Assembly (NCBI RefSeq): GCF_001667505.1
Contig: NZ_LZHZ01000037.1
Location: 1 to 64,000, forward strand
Length of the DNA stretch: 64,000 nucleotides
Direction: 5' to 3'
From: Mycobacterium sp. ACS1612
Lineage (GTDB): Bacteria > Actinomycetota > Actinomycetes > Mycobacteriales > Mycobacteriaceae
In this document: piece by piece, positions 25,311-33,273 of the stretch
Layout: every line of letters begins with the position of its first letter
How positions within the stretch are numbered: position 1 is the stretch's first letter
The notes under the pieces: generated by a model
What the model was told of the DNA's origin: nothing
The model's database searches: none
The model's input: the letters and a program-made list of their open reading frames with translations, nothing else
Made by a program: the position numbers and the translations under genes

Positions 25311-26026
25311 GTCAACATCCCGTCGCGGTCCGGCGCCCACCGGATGATGCGTTGCAGACACGCGACCACCATCTCGGCGAGGATCCGTTCACCTTCCTCG
25401 GCCGTGGCGGTCGTCGGGTCACCGAGGACACCGAGGTCGCTGACGGCAGCGACACCGCCTTCGCGCAGCTGTGGCATCAACTGCGACAACGGCTCGCGGT
25501 TGCCGGCTAACCGCTCTTCGATGCGCACAGCTGCCGGCGAAATACAAAGCAATACAGAGGTTTCGGTGTGGCCCGCGTGTGCATCGGCGTTCTTCGCGGT
25601 GCACGAACACCAGCCCGCGTCGCGGCCCTCGTATCGAAGCAACGCCACCGCGGCCGCGAGCGCCTCGACGTTTCCGCCGTGGCCGTTGACGAAGACCAGG
25701 CGCGACGCCCACCGCGACGCGGACCGGCCGAACTCGACGAGCAGCAGCCGCAGCGCCGACGTGCCGATGGATACCGTGCCGGGGAAGCCTTCGTGCTCTC
25801 CGCTGGCCCCGTACCCGATCGCGGGCGCCAGCGTCCAGTTGGATTCATCCGATCTCGACAGTCGGTCGGCAACAGAACGGGCGACAAACTCGGCGATGCG
25901 CGTGTCGGTGTCCAGCGGCAGGTGAGGACCGTGCTGTTCCACCGAACCCACCGGGATGATCAACGCGGGCGACGTGCCCTGAAGCTGCCTCGACGCGGAG
26001 TTCGCGAGCTCGGTGGGGAAAGCCAC
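25307..26026 (-). CDS. mftE: Mycofactocin precursor peptide peptidase (creatininase family)
   Basis: A metallopeptidase that cleaves the modified MftA tail to release the Val-Tyr-derived core. It is 239 aa from the GTG at 26026. The creatininase-fold metal motifs are IIPVGSVEQHGPHLPLDTDTR and VFVNGHGGNVEAL. In-frame codons upstream (NSAYHRR) look like the N-terminus of the M. tuberculosis orthologue as I remember it, but no ATG, GTG or TTG lies just before them; the true start may be the GTG or a rare codon. It is separated from mftD by 158 nt containing alternative hairpins. The stop overlaps the mftF start. Confidence 0.9.
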   Translation of the reverse strand: MAFPTELANSASRQLQGTSPALIIPVGSVEQHGPHLPLDTDTRIAEFVARSVADRLSRSDESNWTLAPAIGYGASGEHEGFPGTVSIGTSALRLLLVEFGRSASRWASRLVFVNGHGGNVEALAAAVALLRYEGRDAGWCSCTAKNADAHAGHTETSVLLCISPAAVRIEERLAGNREPLSQLMPQLREGGVAAVSDLGVLGDPTTATAEEGERILAEMVVACLQRIIRWAPDRDGMLT

Positions 26027-26153
26027 CCGCCGATGGTAGGCCGAATTCGCCTGGCGTGCGCCAATTGTTGGCGCATGCGCAGCAATTGATTTCCGCGATC
26101 TTTTCTCAGCAGGCGAAGGCCAGCCACGCCAGCCCCCTGCGCCACGCCTGTAC

Positions 26154-26189
26154 CAGGGCATTCGGCCCTGACCCGGGTTGCAGGTCAGG
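26154..26189 (-). promoter_or_regulatory. Mutually exclusive hairpins at the mftD-mftE junction
   Basis: Two inverted repeats share bases: CAGGGC-attcg-GCCCTG (26154-26170) and CCTGACC (26167-26173) paired with GGTCAGG (26183-26189), the latter spanning the mftD stop codon. Only one can form at a time. No U tract follows. This may set the relative expression of mftABCD and mftEFG, but that is inference. Confidence 0.35.
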
Positions 26190-27378
26190 AGTCGGACGCC
26201 GGGGGGACGCCGAGCGCCCGGGTGAACCCCGGCGGCACCAGCACATCGTCGGCAACAAGATCGTGGACCGACGCGCGCCCCAGCCCCCGCAACGCCGAAT
26301 CGATGCCGCCTCGAAGGATGTCGAGCACGTTCTCGACCCCGGCTTGACCGTTGGCGGCCAGGCCCCACAGGTAGGCGCGACCGATCATGACGGCCCGCGC
26401 ACCGAGCGCCAGCGCTTTGACCACATCGCTGCCGCGGCGCACGCCCCCGTCCAGCAGCACCTCGACATCCCCGCCGACCGCTTCCGCGATCGCGGGCAGC
26501 GCCCTTATTGACGCGGGCGTGCCATCCAGGTTGTTGCCGCCGTGGTTGGACACCGAGATCGCCGAAACACCGGCATCCACAGCACGTTTGGCGTCGTCGA
26601 CGCGCATCACGCCCTTGAGCATGAAAGGTCCGCCCCACAGCTCGCGCAGCCACGCGATGTCCTCCCAGGTGGGCGGGGGCGTGCCCATCCACTCGCCGTA
26701 GGCCTGGAAGAACGGCGGCCCGCTCTCGCCACGCGCCGCCTGATTGGGCACACAGAGGTCCGGCGGCCGGATGTTTTTCGCCCACTGCATCGAGTAGCGG
26801 GGCCTGCTGACCAGTTCGGGCAGCATCGACACGACGGTGCCCAGGCTCATCTTCTCGGGGATCTTGGGGCTGCCCCAGTCGCGACCGTGCGAGAAGCTCC
26901 AGTCGGTGGTGACGATCAAGCCGACGGCGCCTGCCTCCCGCGCACGTTGCACCCGCGCGGCGATCGCGTCGCGACCACCAAGCCAGTACACCTGGAAGAA
27001 CAGCTTCGGGTTGGCGGCGATGACCTCTTCGATGGGCTTGCTGGCAAACGACGACAACCCCATCGCGGTGCCCCTGGCCGCTGCCGCCATCGCGACGGCG
27101 ACTTCACCGTCGGGATGGACGGTCTGCACACCCGTCGGCGAGATCACCACCGGCATCGAAATCTCTTGCCCCATCACCGTTGTCGCCATATCGCGCTTCT
27201 CGAGCGCGCCGATGACATGCGGGGCGAAACCGAGCTCGCCGAACGCGTCGGCGTTTCCGTTGACGGTCAGGCCTTTTTCACTGCCTGCGACCAACGCCCC
27301 GTAGACGGATTTCGGGAGGCGCTTGCGCGCCCGCTCCTGCGCGATGGCGACGGTTTCGAACCATTTGTCGCGTGCCAT
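26185..27378 (-). CDS. mftD: Mycofactocin system FMN-dependent dehydrogenase
   Basis: A 397-aa alpha-hydroxy-acid-oxidase-fold enzyme (lldD1-like) that oxidatively deaminates the cyclised Val-Tyr intermediate to pre-mycofactocin. It starts MARDKWFETVAIAQERARKR. The FMN-barrel features are PVVISPTGVQ, LIVTTDWSFSHGRDWG and the active-site motif VSNHGGNNLDGTPAS, followed by EVLLDGGVRRGSDVVKAL. It starts 3 nt after the mftC stop. Confidence 0.95.
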   Translation of the reverse strand: MARDKWFETVAIAQERARKRLPKSVYGALVAGSEKGLTVNGNADAFGELGFAPHVIGALEKRDMATTVMGQEISMPVVISPTGVQTVHPDGEVAVAMAAAARGTAMGLSSFASKPIEEVIAANPKLFFQVYWLGGRDAIAARVQRAREAGAVGLIVTTDWSFSHGRDWGSPKIPEKMSLGTVVSMLPELVSRPRYSMQWAKNIRPPDLCVPNQAARGESGPPFFQAYGEWMGTPPPTWEDIAWLRELWGGPFMLKGVMRVDDAKRAVDAGVSAISVSNHGGNNLDGTPASIRALPAIAEAVGGDVEVLLDGGVRRGSDVVKALALGARAVMIGRAYLWGLAANGQAGVENVLDILRGGIDSALRGLGRASVHDLVADDVLVPPGFTRALGVPPASDS

Positions 27379-27381
27379 GAC

Positions 27382-28548
27382 TCACACCGGACTTTCATTG
27401 CACAGCCGGGCGGGCGGCTTGGTCAGCAGTTTCAGCATCACAGGCTGGCTGCGTGAGTGGTCGACGCTTGACTTCGGCTTGACCCTGTCTTGGGCTAATG
27501 CGGGTGCGCCGTAGCCCTGCACGCATTCAGGGTCCGGCCCGTCCAGCGGCAGACCGGTGAAGAACTTGGCGGCCATGCACCCACCTCGACAGCTGTCATA
27601 GTGTCCGCAGCTGCTGCAGGCACCTGCCGACTGCGGCTCGCGAAGCTCGCGGAACAGCGGCGCGTTCTGCCAGACATTGCGAAAACCGCCGTCCGACAGG
27701 ATGTTTCCAGCCAGAAACCGATCGTGTATGGCGAACGGGCACGCGTATACGTCACCGACCGGGTCGATCAGACAGACCACGCGCCCTGCGCCGCACAGGT
27801 TCAGCCCGGCGAGCGCTCCGGGCTCACCCAGGCCGGACAGGTGGAAGAACGAGTCGCCGGTGAGCACCCGCTCCCCCTTGGCGACCAGCCAGTCGTAGAG
27901 CCGCACCTGCTGCTCGGCGGTCGGATGCAGTTCATCCCACACGTCGGCGCCACGTCCCGACGGCCGCAATCGGGTGATCCGCAGCGTCGCGCCGTAACGC
28001 GCTGCAAGAGCGGCGAAGTCGTCCAACTGGTCGACGTTGTGCCGGGTCACGACGACCGAGATCTTCGCATCTTTGAAGCCGGCCTCAGCGAGGTTCTCCA
28101 ACGCCCGCGTCGCCATTGCGAACGAGCCATGGCCGCGCACGGCGTCGTTGACCTCAGCGGTCGCCCCGTCCAGCGAGATCTGTACGTCGACGTAATCGCT
28201 TGCGGCAAGCCGCTTTGCGATCTCCGGGGTGATCCGGACACCGTTGGTGGAGAACTTCACGCCCACGTGGTGCGCGGTGGCATAGTCCACGAGCTCCCAG
28301 AAGTCAGACCGCACAGTCGGTTCGCCGCCACCGATGTTGACGTAGAACACCTGCATCCGCTCGAGCTCGTCGATGATGTCCTTGCACTGCCGGGTGGTCA
28401 GCTCACGCGGATCGCGCTTGCCGGACGATGACAGGCAGTGCACACACGCCAGATTGCAGGCGTACGTGAGCTCCCACGTCAAACAGATCGGCGCGTCGAG
28501 GCCACGCTCGAACTGCTCGACCAGCCGGGGTACGGGTGCGACTGTCAT
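27382..28548 (-). CDS. mftC: Mycofactocin radical SAM maturase
   Basis: A radical S-adenosylmethionine enzyme of 388 aa that decarboxylates the MftA C-terminal Tyr and forms the Val-Tyr crosslink. Cys31, Cys35 and Cys38 in TYACNLACVHC bind the SAM-reactive [4Fe-4S] cluster. A Cys-rich SPASM region near the end (CSSCGHYDSCRGGC) should hold auxiliary clusters. The ATG at 28548 overlaps the mftB stop (ATGA). It acts with MftB, which presents the precursor peptide. Confidence 0.96.
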   Translation of the reverse strand: MTVAPVPRLVEQFERGLDAPICLTWELTYACNLACVHCLSSSGKRDPRELTTRQCKDIIDELERMQVFYVNIGGGEPTVRSDFWELVDYATAHHVGVKFSTNGVRITPEIAKRLAASDYVDVQISLDGATAEVNDAVRGHGSFAMATRALENLAEAGFKDAKISVVVTRHNVDQLDDFAALAARYGATLRITRLRPSGRGADVWDELHPTAEQQVRLYDWLVAKGERVLTGDSFFHLSGLGEPGALAGLNLCGAGRVVCLIDPVGDVYACPFAIHDRFLAGNILSDGGFRNVWQNAPLFRELREPQSAGACSSCGHYDSCRGGCMAAKFFTGLPLDGPDPECVQGYGAPALAQDRVKPKSSVDHSRSQPVMLKLLTKPPARLCNESPV

Positions 28549-28832
28549 GCTTCTCCCGATACGAGCATCTTGGACTCGGCCAGCACGCCGAGTGCGTGTA
28601 GATACGGCGCCTGCCGCGCATCGTCGATTCCGGCGGCCCGGCACGCCGCTCGAGCGTCGAGGTGGTGGTCAAGCGACGTGACCACCTCGACAATCGTGCG
28701 GTTCTTGAGGAACGACAGCTTGCGCGTCCCGAAGTGGTAGAGGAGTGCGCCGAACGGCTCGGGCCGCACCGCCACCTGACGGTGCAACCGCCAGCTCAGG
28801 TCAGGATTGAACCCCGCGGCAGGCGTCGCCAC
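28545..28832 (-). CDS. mftB: Mycofactocin precursor-binding protein (PqqD-like chaperone)
   Basis: A 95-aa RiPP recognition element that binds MftA and delivers it to MftC. The sequence PDLSWRLHRQVAVRPEPFGALLYHFGTRKLSFL is typical of MftB. I chose the GTG at 28832, 2 nt after the mftA stop; an in-frame GTG at 28850 would overlap the end of mftA by 16 nt. Its stop overlaps the mftC start. Confidence 0.93.
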   Translation of the reverse strand: MATPAAGFNPDLSWRLHRQVAVRPEPFGALLYHFGTRKLSFLKNRTIVEVVTSLDHHLDARAACRAAGIDDARQAPYLHALGVLAESKMLVSGEA

Positions 28833-28834
28833 GG

Positions 28835-28927
28835 TCAGTAGACCCCGCACATCCCGTCGATCGACACCTCTTCAACCAGGGTCTCGGTGACGAGCTCTTC
28901 GGTTTCAACCTGCTGATTCGGTTCCAT
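28835..28927 (-). CDS. mftA: Mycofactocin precursor peptide
   Basis: A 30-residue peptide, MEPNQQVETEELVTETLVEE followed by VSIDGMCGVY. The C-terminal IDGMCGVY is the invariant mycofactocin core region, in which the last Val and Tyr become the redox cofactor. The acidic leader is what MftB recognises. It is the first gene of the minus-strand mft operon, divergent from mftR. Confidence 0.96.
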   Translation of the reverse strand: MEPNQQVETEELVTETLVEEVSIDGMCGVY

Positions 28928-28944
28928 CAAGCGCGCCTTTCCAG

Positions 28945-28967
28945 TCACAGTGTCTCGACAATTGTGA
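28945..28967. promoter_or_regulatory. Palindrome between mftA and mftR, possible MftR operator
   Basis: TCACA-n13-TGTGA lies in the divergent intergenic region, 18 bp from the mftA start. A second weak repeat TCTCG-n11-CGAGA overlaps it. Position fits autoregulation by MftR; the sequence match is modest. Confidence 0.35.
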
Positions 28968-29017
28968 GCGAGATCGCAAGAATATGGCATCGAGTGCCGA
29001 AATGGAAGGGCGCGGTG

Positions 29018-29644
29018 GTGGCGAGGCAGGAATCCGGACACCGGGTGGGCCGGCGACGCTCGACGACGCCCGACCACATCTCCAACGTGGCCATCGATCT
29101 GTTCTCGGCACGGGGCTTCGACGAGGTCAGCGTCGACGATGTCGCCGAGGCTTCCGGAATCGCCCGCCGCACCCTGTTTCGATACTACCCGTCCAAGAAC
29201 GCATTGCCGTGGGGCGACTTCGACGCGCATCTGGCTCACATGCGCGACCTGCTCGAGCACCTGAACCCTGACGTGCCGATCAACGAGGCGCTGCGCACAG
29301 CGCTGCTGGCGTTCAACAGCTTTGACGAGCAGGAGACGGCCCGGCATCGGCAGCGGATGCGTGTGATCCTGCAAACCGCTGCGCTGCAGGCCTACTCGAT
29401 GACGATGTACGCCGGTTGGCGGGCAGTCGTCGCTGCGTTCGTCGCAAAGCGGTTGGGCGGCAAGGCGGAAGACCTGGTCCCCCAGACGGTGGCGTGGACG
29501 ATGCTCGGCGTGGCGCTCTCAGCCTACGAACACTGGCTGGCCGACGAGTCCGTGTCGCTGGCACAGGCACTGGGGCAGGCATTCGACACCGTCAGCGACG
29601 GTCTGTCGGCGCTGGAGCCCGGGATCCGCGGAAAAAATTCTTGA
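29018..29644 (+). CDS. mftR: Mycofactocin system TetR-family regulator
   Basis: A 208-aa TetR-type regulator divergent from mftA, a constant mycofactocin companion reported to repress the cluster and respond to acyl-CoA. The HTH is VSVDDVAEASGIARRTLFRYYPSKNALPWG. The start is the GTG at 29018, giving VARQESGHRVGRRRSTT, with a GGAAGGG ribosome-binding site; an upstream GTG at 28964 would overlap the putative operator. Confidence 0.92.
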   Translation: MARQESGHRVGRRRSTTPDHISNVAIDLFSARGFDEVSVDDVAEASGIARRTLFRYYPSKNALPWGDFDAHLAHMRDLLEHLNPDVPINEALRTALLAFNSFDEQETARHRQRMRVILQTAALQAYSMTMYAGWRAVVAAFVAKRLGGKAEDLVPQTVAWTMLGVALSAYEHWLADESVSLAQALGQAFDTVSDGLSALEPGIRGKNS

Positions 29645-29686
29645 GTCGGGCGTCGGAGTTCACGCCCGTGCGGCGACGATAAGGGC

Positions 29687-30208
29687 GTGAGCGCCGAACC
29701 GGATGGCAACGACGCTCCGCGGACCCTGCTGGCGCTGTACGACGATGCACTGCCGGTCGTGTACGGCTACTTCGTCAGACGCTGCGGCGACCGCGGGACG
29801 GCCGAGGACCTGACGTCGGAGACCTTTCTGGCGGCCATGGACGCCGCCCGCAAGGACACTCCGCTGCCGATCAGCCTGCCGTGGCTGCTCGGCGTCGCAC
29901 GGCACAAGCTCGCCGACCATTACCGGCGTCGACACGACCGGTTCAGCACCCCGGTGGCTGAGCTGCCCGAACCGGTCCCCACCGACGACTGGGACGCCGA
30001 ACTGGACCGCATCGTCGCCGAGAGCGTTCTTGCCAGGCTTCCTGAGCAGCACCGCACGGTGCTGGCGCTGCGCTATATGGACGACTGCTCAGTGCCCGAA
30101 TGCGCCGAGTTGATCGGCCGCACCGTGCACGCCACCGAGGCGCTGCTGGTGCGGGCCCGGCGCGCGTTCAGATCGCACTATCCGCAGCCGGATGGAGGGC
30201 GGCCATGA
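29687..30208 (+). CDS. ECF-type RNA polymerase sigma factor
   Basis: A 173-aa sigma-70 family protein with only regions 2 and 4. Region 2 is at residues 15-60 (YGYFVRRCGDRGTAEDLTSETFLAA). Region 4 is at 110-165 (LARLPEQHRTVLALRYMDD, then the HTH in CAELIGRTVHATEALLVRARRAF). The GTG start has TAAGGG upstream. Its stop overlaps the next gene's ATG (ATGA), so it is translationally coupled to a VOC-domain protein rather than to a membrane anti-sigma factor. It does not have the extra SnoaL domain of SigJ/ECF41-type factors. Confidence 0.9.
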   Translation: MSAEPDGNDAPRTLLALYDDALPVVYGYFVRRCGDRGTAEDLTSETFLAAMDAARKDTPLPISLPWLLGVARHKLADHYRRRHDRFSTPVAELPEPVPTDDWDAELDRIVAESVLARLPEQHRTVLALRYMDDCSVPECAELIGRTVHATEALLVRARRAFRSHYPQPDGGRP

Positions 30209-31485
30209 ACAACAGCCACGATCCGCTGACCGTGCTGCATGCCGACGAGACTCCGGTTCAGCCCGACGCGGCGTTCGCGGCCCGACTGCGGGCACGCCTG
30301 GAAGACGCAGTGACTTTGTTTGAGGCACAACCCAATCGAACGCAAGGAGTCGTCATGAGTGGCACCGACACCGCCATCGCCGAACTCAACCAGCCAGCCG
30401 CCCCGCGCCCCGCTGCATTGCCGTACCTGTCGGTCGGCAATGCGCGGGAGGCCATCGCTTGGTATGCCGACGTCTTCGGCGCAGCCGTTCTGGGCGAGCC
30501 GTTCGAGATGGACGACGGCCGCATCGGGCATGCCGAGCTTGCGATCGGCGACGGTGTGCTCTATCTCGCCGACGAGTATCCCGAGTTGGGTTTGAAAGCA
30601 CCTGTCCCACAGGCGACGTCAGTGAGCCTGATGCTGCATGTCGTCGATACCGACGCCACGCTGGCACGTGCCCGCGACCGTGGGGCGCAGGTACAGCGGG
30701 AGCCCTACGAGAACCACGGCGCGCGCAACGCGACGATCGTCGACCCGTTCGGGCATCGTTGGATGCTCAGTGGGCCGGTCACCGGCGCGCCGCTGCAGAT
30801 CCAGCACGGCGACGTCGGCTACGTGTCGGTGTGGACGCCGGATGCCGATCGCGCCGCGGCGTTCTACGGCCATGTGCTGGGCTGGACCTACGACCCCGCC
30901 ACTAATCAGGTCACGAACACCACGCAACGCATCGGGATCTTCTCCGTCGATGTTCCGCCGACCCTGTTCTGCGCGTATGCGGTGGCTGACCTCGCGGCCG
31001 CACGGCAGGCGATCGCCGACGGCGGCGGAACGGTCGATGAACTCGAGCACTTCGACTTCGGCACGTTGTGTGGCGCGACCGATTCGCACGGCACGTCGTT
31101 CGCCGTCTTCCAACCCAACCCCGGCCAGCCGCGGCCGGCGCTCAACGGCACTGGGCCAGGCGAACTTTCGTATATCACCTACGAGGTACCGGACTCGGCG
31201 GCCTTCAAGGCGTTCTACAGTCAGGTGTTGTACTGGACATTCGAACCCGGCCGCATCGAGGACGGGTGGGCCATTGCGCAGACGCACCCGATGGCGGGCG
31301 TCGCCGGTGGCAGCGACGCCGCGGTGACGGTGCCGATGTGGACCGTCGCCGACATCGACGCCGCGGTGGCCCGGGTTAGCGAAGCGGGCGGCACCGTCAT
31401 CGACGAGCCGTCGCAGCAGTCCTACGGCATGTCCGCGCAGTGCACCGACGACCAGGGCACCCGCTTCTACCTCGGCGAGTTCTAG
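30205..31485 (+). CDS. Triple-VOC-domain protein with N-terminal anti-sigma-like segment
   Basis: A 426-aa protein. Residues 1-50 (with PVQPDAAFAARLRARLEDAV) resemble the short juxtamembrane or cytoplasmic part seen in sigma-associated proteins. Three tandem vicinal-oxygen-chelate (glyoxalase/PhnB-like) modules follow, at about 65-185, 195-310 and 318-426; each starts with a Y(L/V/I)S/T pattern and ends on a beta strand. It is coupled to the ECF sigma gene by ATGA with a GGAGGG ribosome-binding site. Met51 (30355) is preceded by its own AAGGAG site, so a shorter VOC-only product is possible. VOC proteins bind metals and small molecules; a sensor or regulatory partner for the sigma factor is plausible but unproven. 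Confidence 0.82.
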   Translation: MNNSHDPLTVLHADETPVQPDAAFAARLRARLEDAVTLFEAQPNRTQGVVMSGTDTAIAELNQPAAPRPAALPYLSVGNAREAIAWYADVFGAAVLGEPFEMDDGRIGHAELAIGDGVLYLADEYPELGLKAPVPQATSVSLMLHVVDTDATLARARDRGAQVQREPYENHGARNATIVDPFGHRWMLSGPVTGAPLQIQHGDVGYVSVWTPDADRAAAFYGHVLGWTYDPATNQVTNTTQRIGIFSVDVPPTLFCAYAVADLAAARQAIADGGGTVDELEHFDFGTLCGATDSHGTSFAVFQPNPGQPRPALNGTGPGELSYITYEVPDSAAFKAFYSQVLYWTFEPGRIEDGWAIAQTHPMAGVAGGSDAAVTVPMWTVADIDAAVARVSEAGGTVIDEPSQQSYGMSAQCTDDQGTRFYLGEF

Positions 31486-32657
31486 CCGAGGACGTCGGCG
31501 ATCGGCGCGCCCGCGGCGATCTTGGACCGCACCTTCATCACCTTGCCGGGCATGCCGCCGCCAACGACGCCGGCGACCACGCCGTCGCGTTCGTAGAACG
31601 CAAGAAACTTGCGCCCGTCGTCCTCGACGACGTGGACGGTGTCGGTGGCCTCCGGTTCGCCGAGGCATTGGATCTTCACGTCGTACTGATCGCTCCAGAA
31701 GTACGGGACCGAAACTGCGCCGGGTGCATCCTTGCCAAGCATCGCGGGCACCAGCACCCGCGCCTGGTCGGCGACGTTGCTCCAATGCTCAACGCGCACT
31801 TGATGTCCCACCGGATGACGCCAGGACGCGACGTCGCCGATCGCCCACACGTGCGGTGCGCTGGCGCGGCCGTGCTCGTCGCAGACCACACCGTTGTCGA
31901 CCTCGATGCCGGTGCCCTCCAGCCACGAGGTGGCCGGATGTGAGCCGATGCCGACGACAACGAGGTCCACATCGAGTTCGGTGCCGTCGCTGAGCCTGAC
32001 CTTCTCGACCTTCGCGGTGCCGAGCACCTCGGCCACCCCGACACCGCAGCGCACGTCGACGCCCTCGGCGCGGTGCAGTCGCGCCACCAACTCGCCGATC
32101 CGCTCGCCGAGGACAGACGCCAACGGCGCCGGTTGCGGTTCCACGAGGACGACGTCCACGCCCAGCTTGCGCAGGCTGGCCGCCACCTCACAGCCGATGA
32201 AGCCCGCGCCGACGACGACGGCGGTGCGCGCGGAGCCGGCCTCCTTGCGCAGCTTGAGGCTCTCGTCGAAATTCCGAAGCACGTGGATGCCCGGTAGATC
32301 GGGGAAGGACGGAATTCGCTTGGGCACCAACCCGGTTGCGATGATCACCTCGTCGTACTCGACGAGGCTGCCGTCCGCCAGGGCCACCGTCTTCGCTTCG
32401 GTGTCCACCGAGCTGGCGCCGTTGCCGAGCAGCAGGGTGATGTCCTGTTCGGCGTAGAACTCGGCGGGCTTGAGGGTGACGTCGTCGGTCTCGGCGCGCA
32501 GCACTTCCTTGGACAGCGGCGGCCGGTCGTACGGCAGGTGGTCCTCGTCGCTGACGATGGTGATCGGTCCGGTGTATTCGGAGCGGCGCAGTTGCTCGGC
32601 GGTGCGCGCGGCGGCCAGTCCGCCACCGACGATCACGATGCCCCCACTGATGCTCAT
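31482..32657 (-). CDS. FAD/NAD(P)-dependent ferredoxin-reductase-like oxidoreductase
   Basis: A 391-aa flavoprotein of the pyridine nucleotide-disulfide oxidoreductase family, in the ferredoxin/rubredoxin reductase group. The FAD motif GGIVIVGGGLAAARTAEQLR is at the N-terminus. The NAD(P) motif VVVGAGFIGCEVAASLRKLG is near residues 145-165, and VWAIGDVASWRHP is the second FAD contact. A C-terminal reductase domain follows. It corresponds in neighbourhood to M. tuberculosis Rv0688 and could pass electrons to a P450 or other redox partner. It is convergent with the VOC gene (4-nt overlap). Confidence 0.9.
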   Translation of the reverse strand: MSISGGIVIVGGGLAAARTAEQLRRSEYTGPITIVSDEDHLPYDRPPLSKEVLRAETDDVTLKPAEFYAEQDITLLLGNGASSVDTEAKTVALADGSLVEYDEVIIATGLVPKRIPSFPDLPGIHVLRNFDESLKLRKEAGSARTAVVVGAGFIGCEVAASLRKLGVDVVLVEPQPAPLASVLGERIGELVARLHRAEGVDVRCGVGVAEVLGTAKVEKVRLSDGTELDVDLVVVGIGSHPATSWLEGTGIEVDNGVVCDEHGRASAPHVWAIGDVASWRHPVGHQVRVEHWSNVADQARVLVPAMLGKDAPGAVSVPYFWSDQYDVKIQCLGEPEATDTVHVVEDDGRKFLAFYERDGVVAGVVGGGMPGKVMKVRSKIAAGAPIADVLG

Positions 32658-32713
32658 GGGCAGTTCTTACACGATGCCCTTACCGTTGTGTCCGCCACCC
32701 TGTGGTTGACCTC

Positions 32714-33160
32714 TTAGCCGCGCATCCTGTCGATGATGTTGGTGAGCACCACAATGCTTTCGCTGCGCTCGACGTCGGCGGCCGCCCGGATTCGCTCCAG
32801 GGCCTCCTCCAGATGCTGCATATCGCGGGCCAACACGTGCAGCATCGCGTCGGCGGTGCCGGTGACCGTTGCGGCGCTGACCACCTCGGGAATGTCGATC
32901 CAGGCCTTCCGCAACTCGTCGGGGGCGATCGTGCCGTGCCGGAACACCTGCACGTAGGCCTCGGTGTTCCAGCCCAGCGCGCTGCGGTCGACGACGGTGG
33001 TGAAGCCGCGGATGACCCCGTTGTCAAGCATGCGGTCGACCCGCCGTTTGACCGCGGGCGCGGACAGGTTCACCCGCTGGCCGATCTCGGCGTAGGTGGC
33101 CCTGGCGTCCTCGGCCAATTCGGCCAGAATCCGCTCGTCCGTCTCGTCCAACCGCTCCAT
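32714..33160 (-). CDS. Lrp/AsnC-family transcriptional regulator
   Basis: A 148-aa amino-acid-responsive regulator. The N-terminal HTH is TYAEIGQRVNLSAPAVKRRVDRM, and the C-terminal RAM/ligand domain has VTGTADAMLHVLARD. I chose the ATG at 33160 because GGAGGTGG lies directly upstream. It is divergent from the DDAH-like / rocD / rocE / usp operon and is the natural candidate for controlling it by arginine or ornithine. The same order is found in M. tuberculosis at Rv2319c-Rv2324. Confidence 0.92.
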   Translation of the reverse strand: MERLDETDERILAELAEDARATYAEIGQRVNLSAPAVKRRVDRMLDNGVIRGFTTVVDRSALGWNTEAYVQVFRHGTIAPDELRKAWIDIPEVVSAATVTGTADAMLHVLARDMQHLEEALERIRAAADVERSESIVVLTNIIDRMRG

Positions 33161-33174
33161 GACCACCTCCACAC

Positions 33175-33273
33175 AACAAACCGACGCGATTTTCAGTTTG
33201 GCACAACATATCGTTGGTCGACACGCAATAAACGGCGATTGATTGCAAAAAGCAGCGCTTATACCGTTGAATC
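33175..33273. promoter_or_regulatory. Lrp/AsnC-controlled divergent promoter region
   Basis: This ~100-bp gap is markedly AT-richer than the surroundings. It contains CAAC-atatc-GTTG (33204-33216), and towards the plus-strand gene TTGATT and TATACC separated by 15 nt. AT-rich divergent regions with short dyads are typical Lrp/AsnC targets. No exact consensus was matched. Confidence 0.35.

Noticed and set aside
28545..28850. Longer mftB starting at the GTG at 28850
   Set aside because: It would overlap the mftA coding end by 16 nt; the GTG at 28832 gives the family-like start and 2-nt spacing.
30619..31785. A 388-codon minus-strand frame opposite the VOC gene
   Set aside because: Arg/Gly-rich composition and overlap with two better genes.
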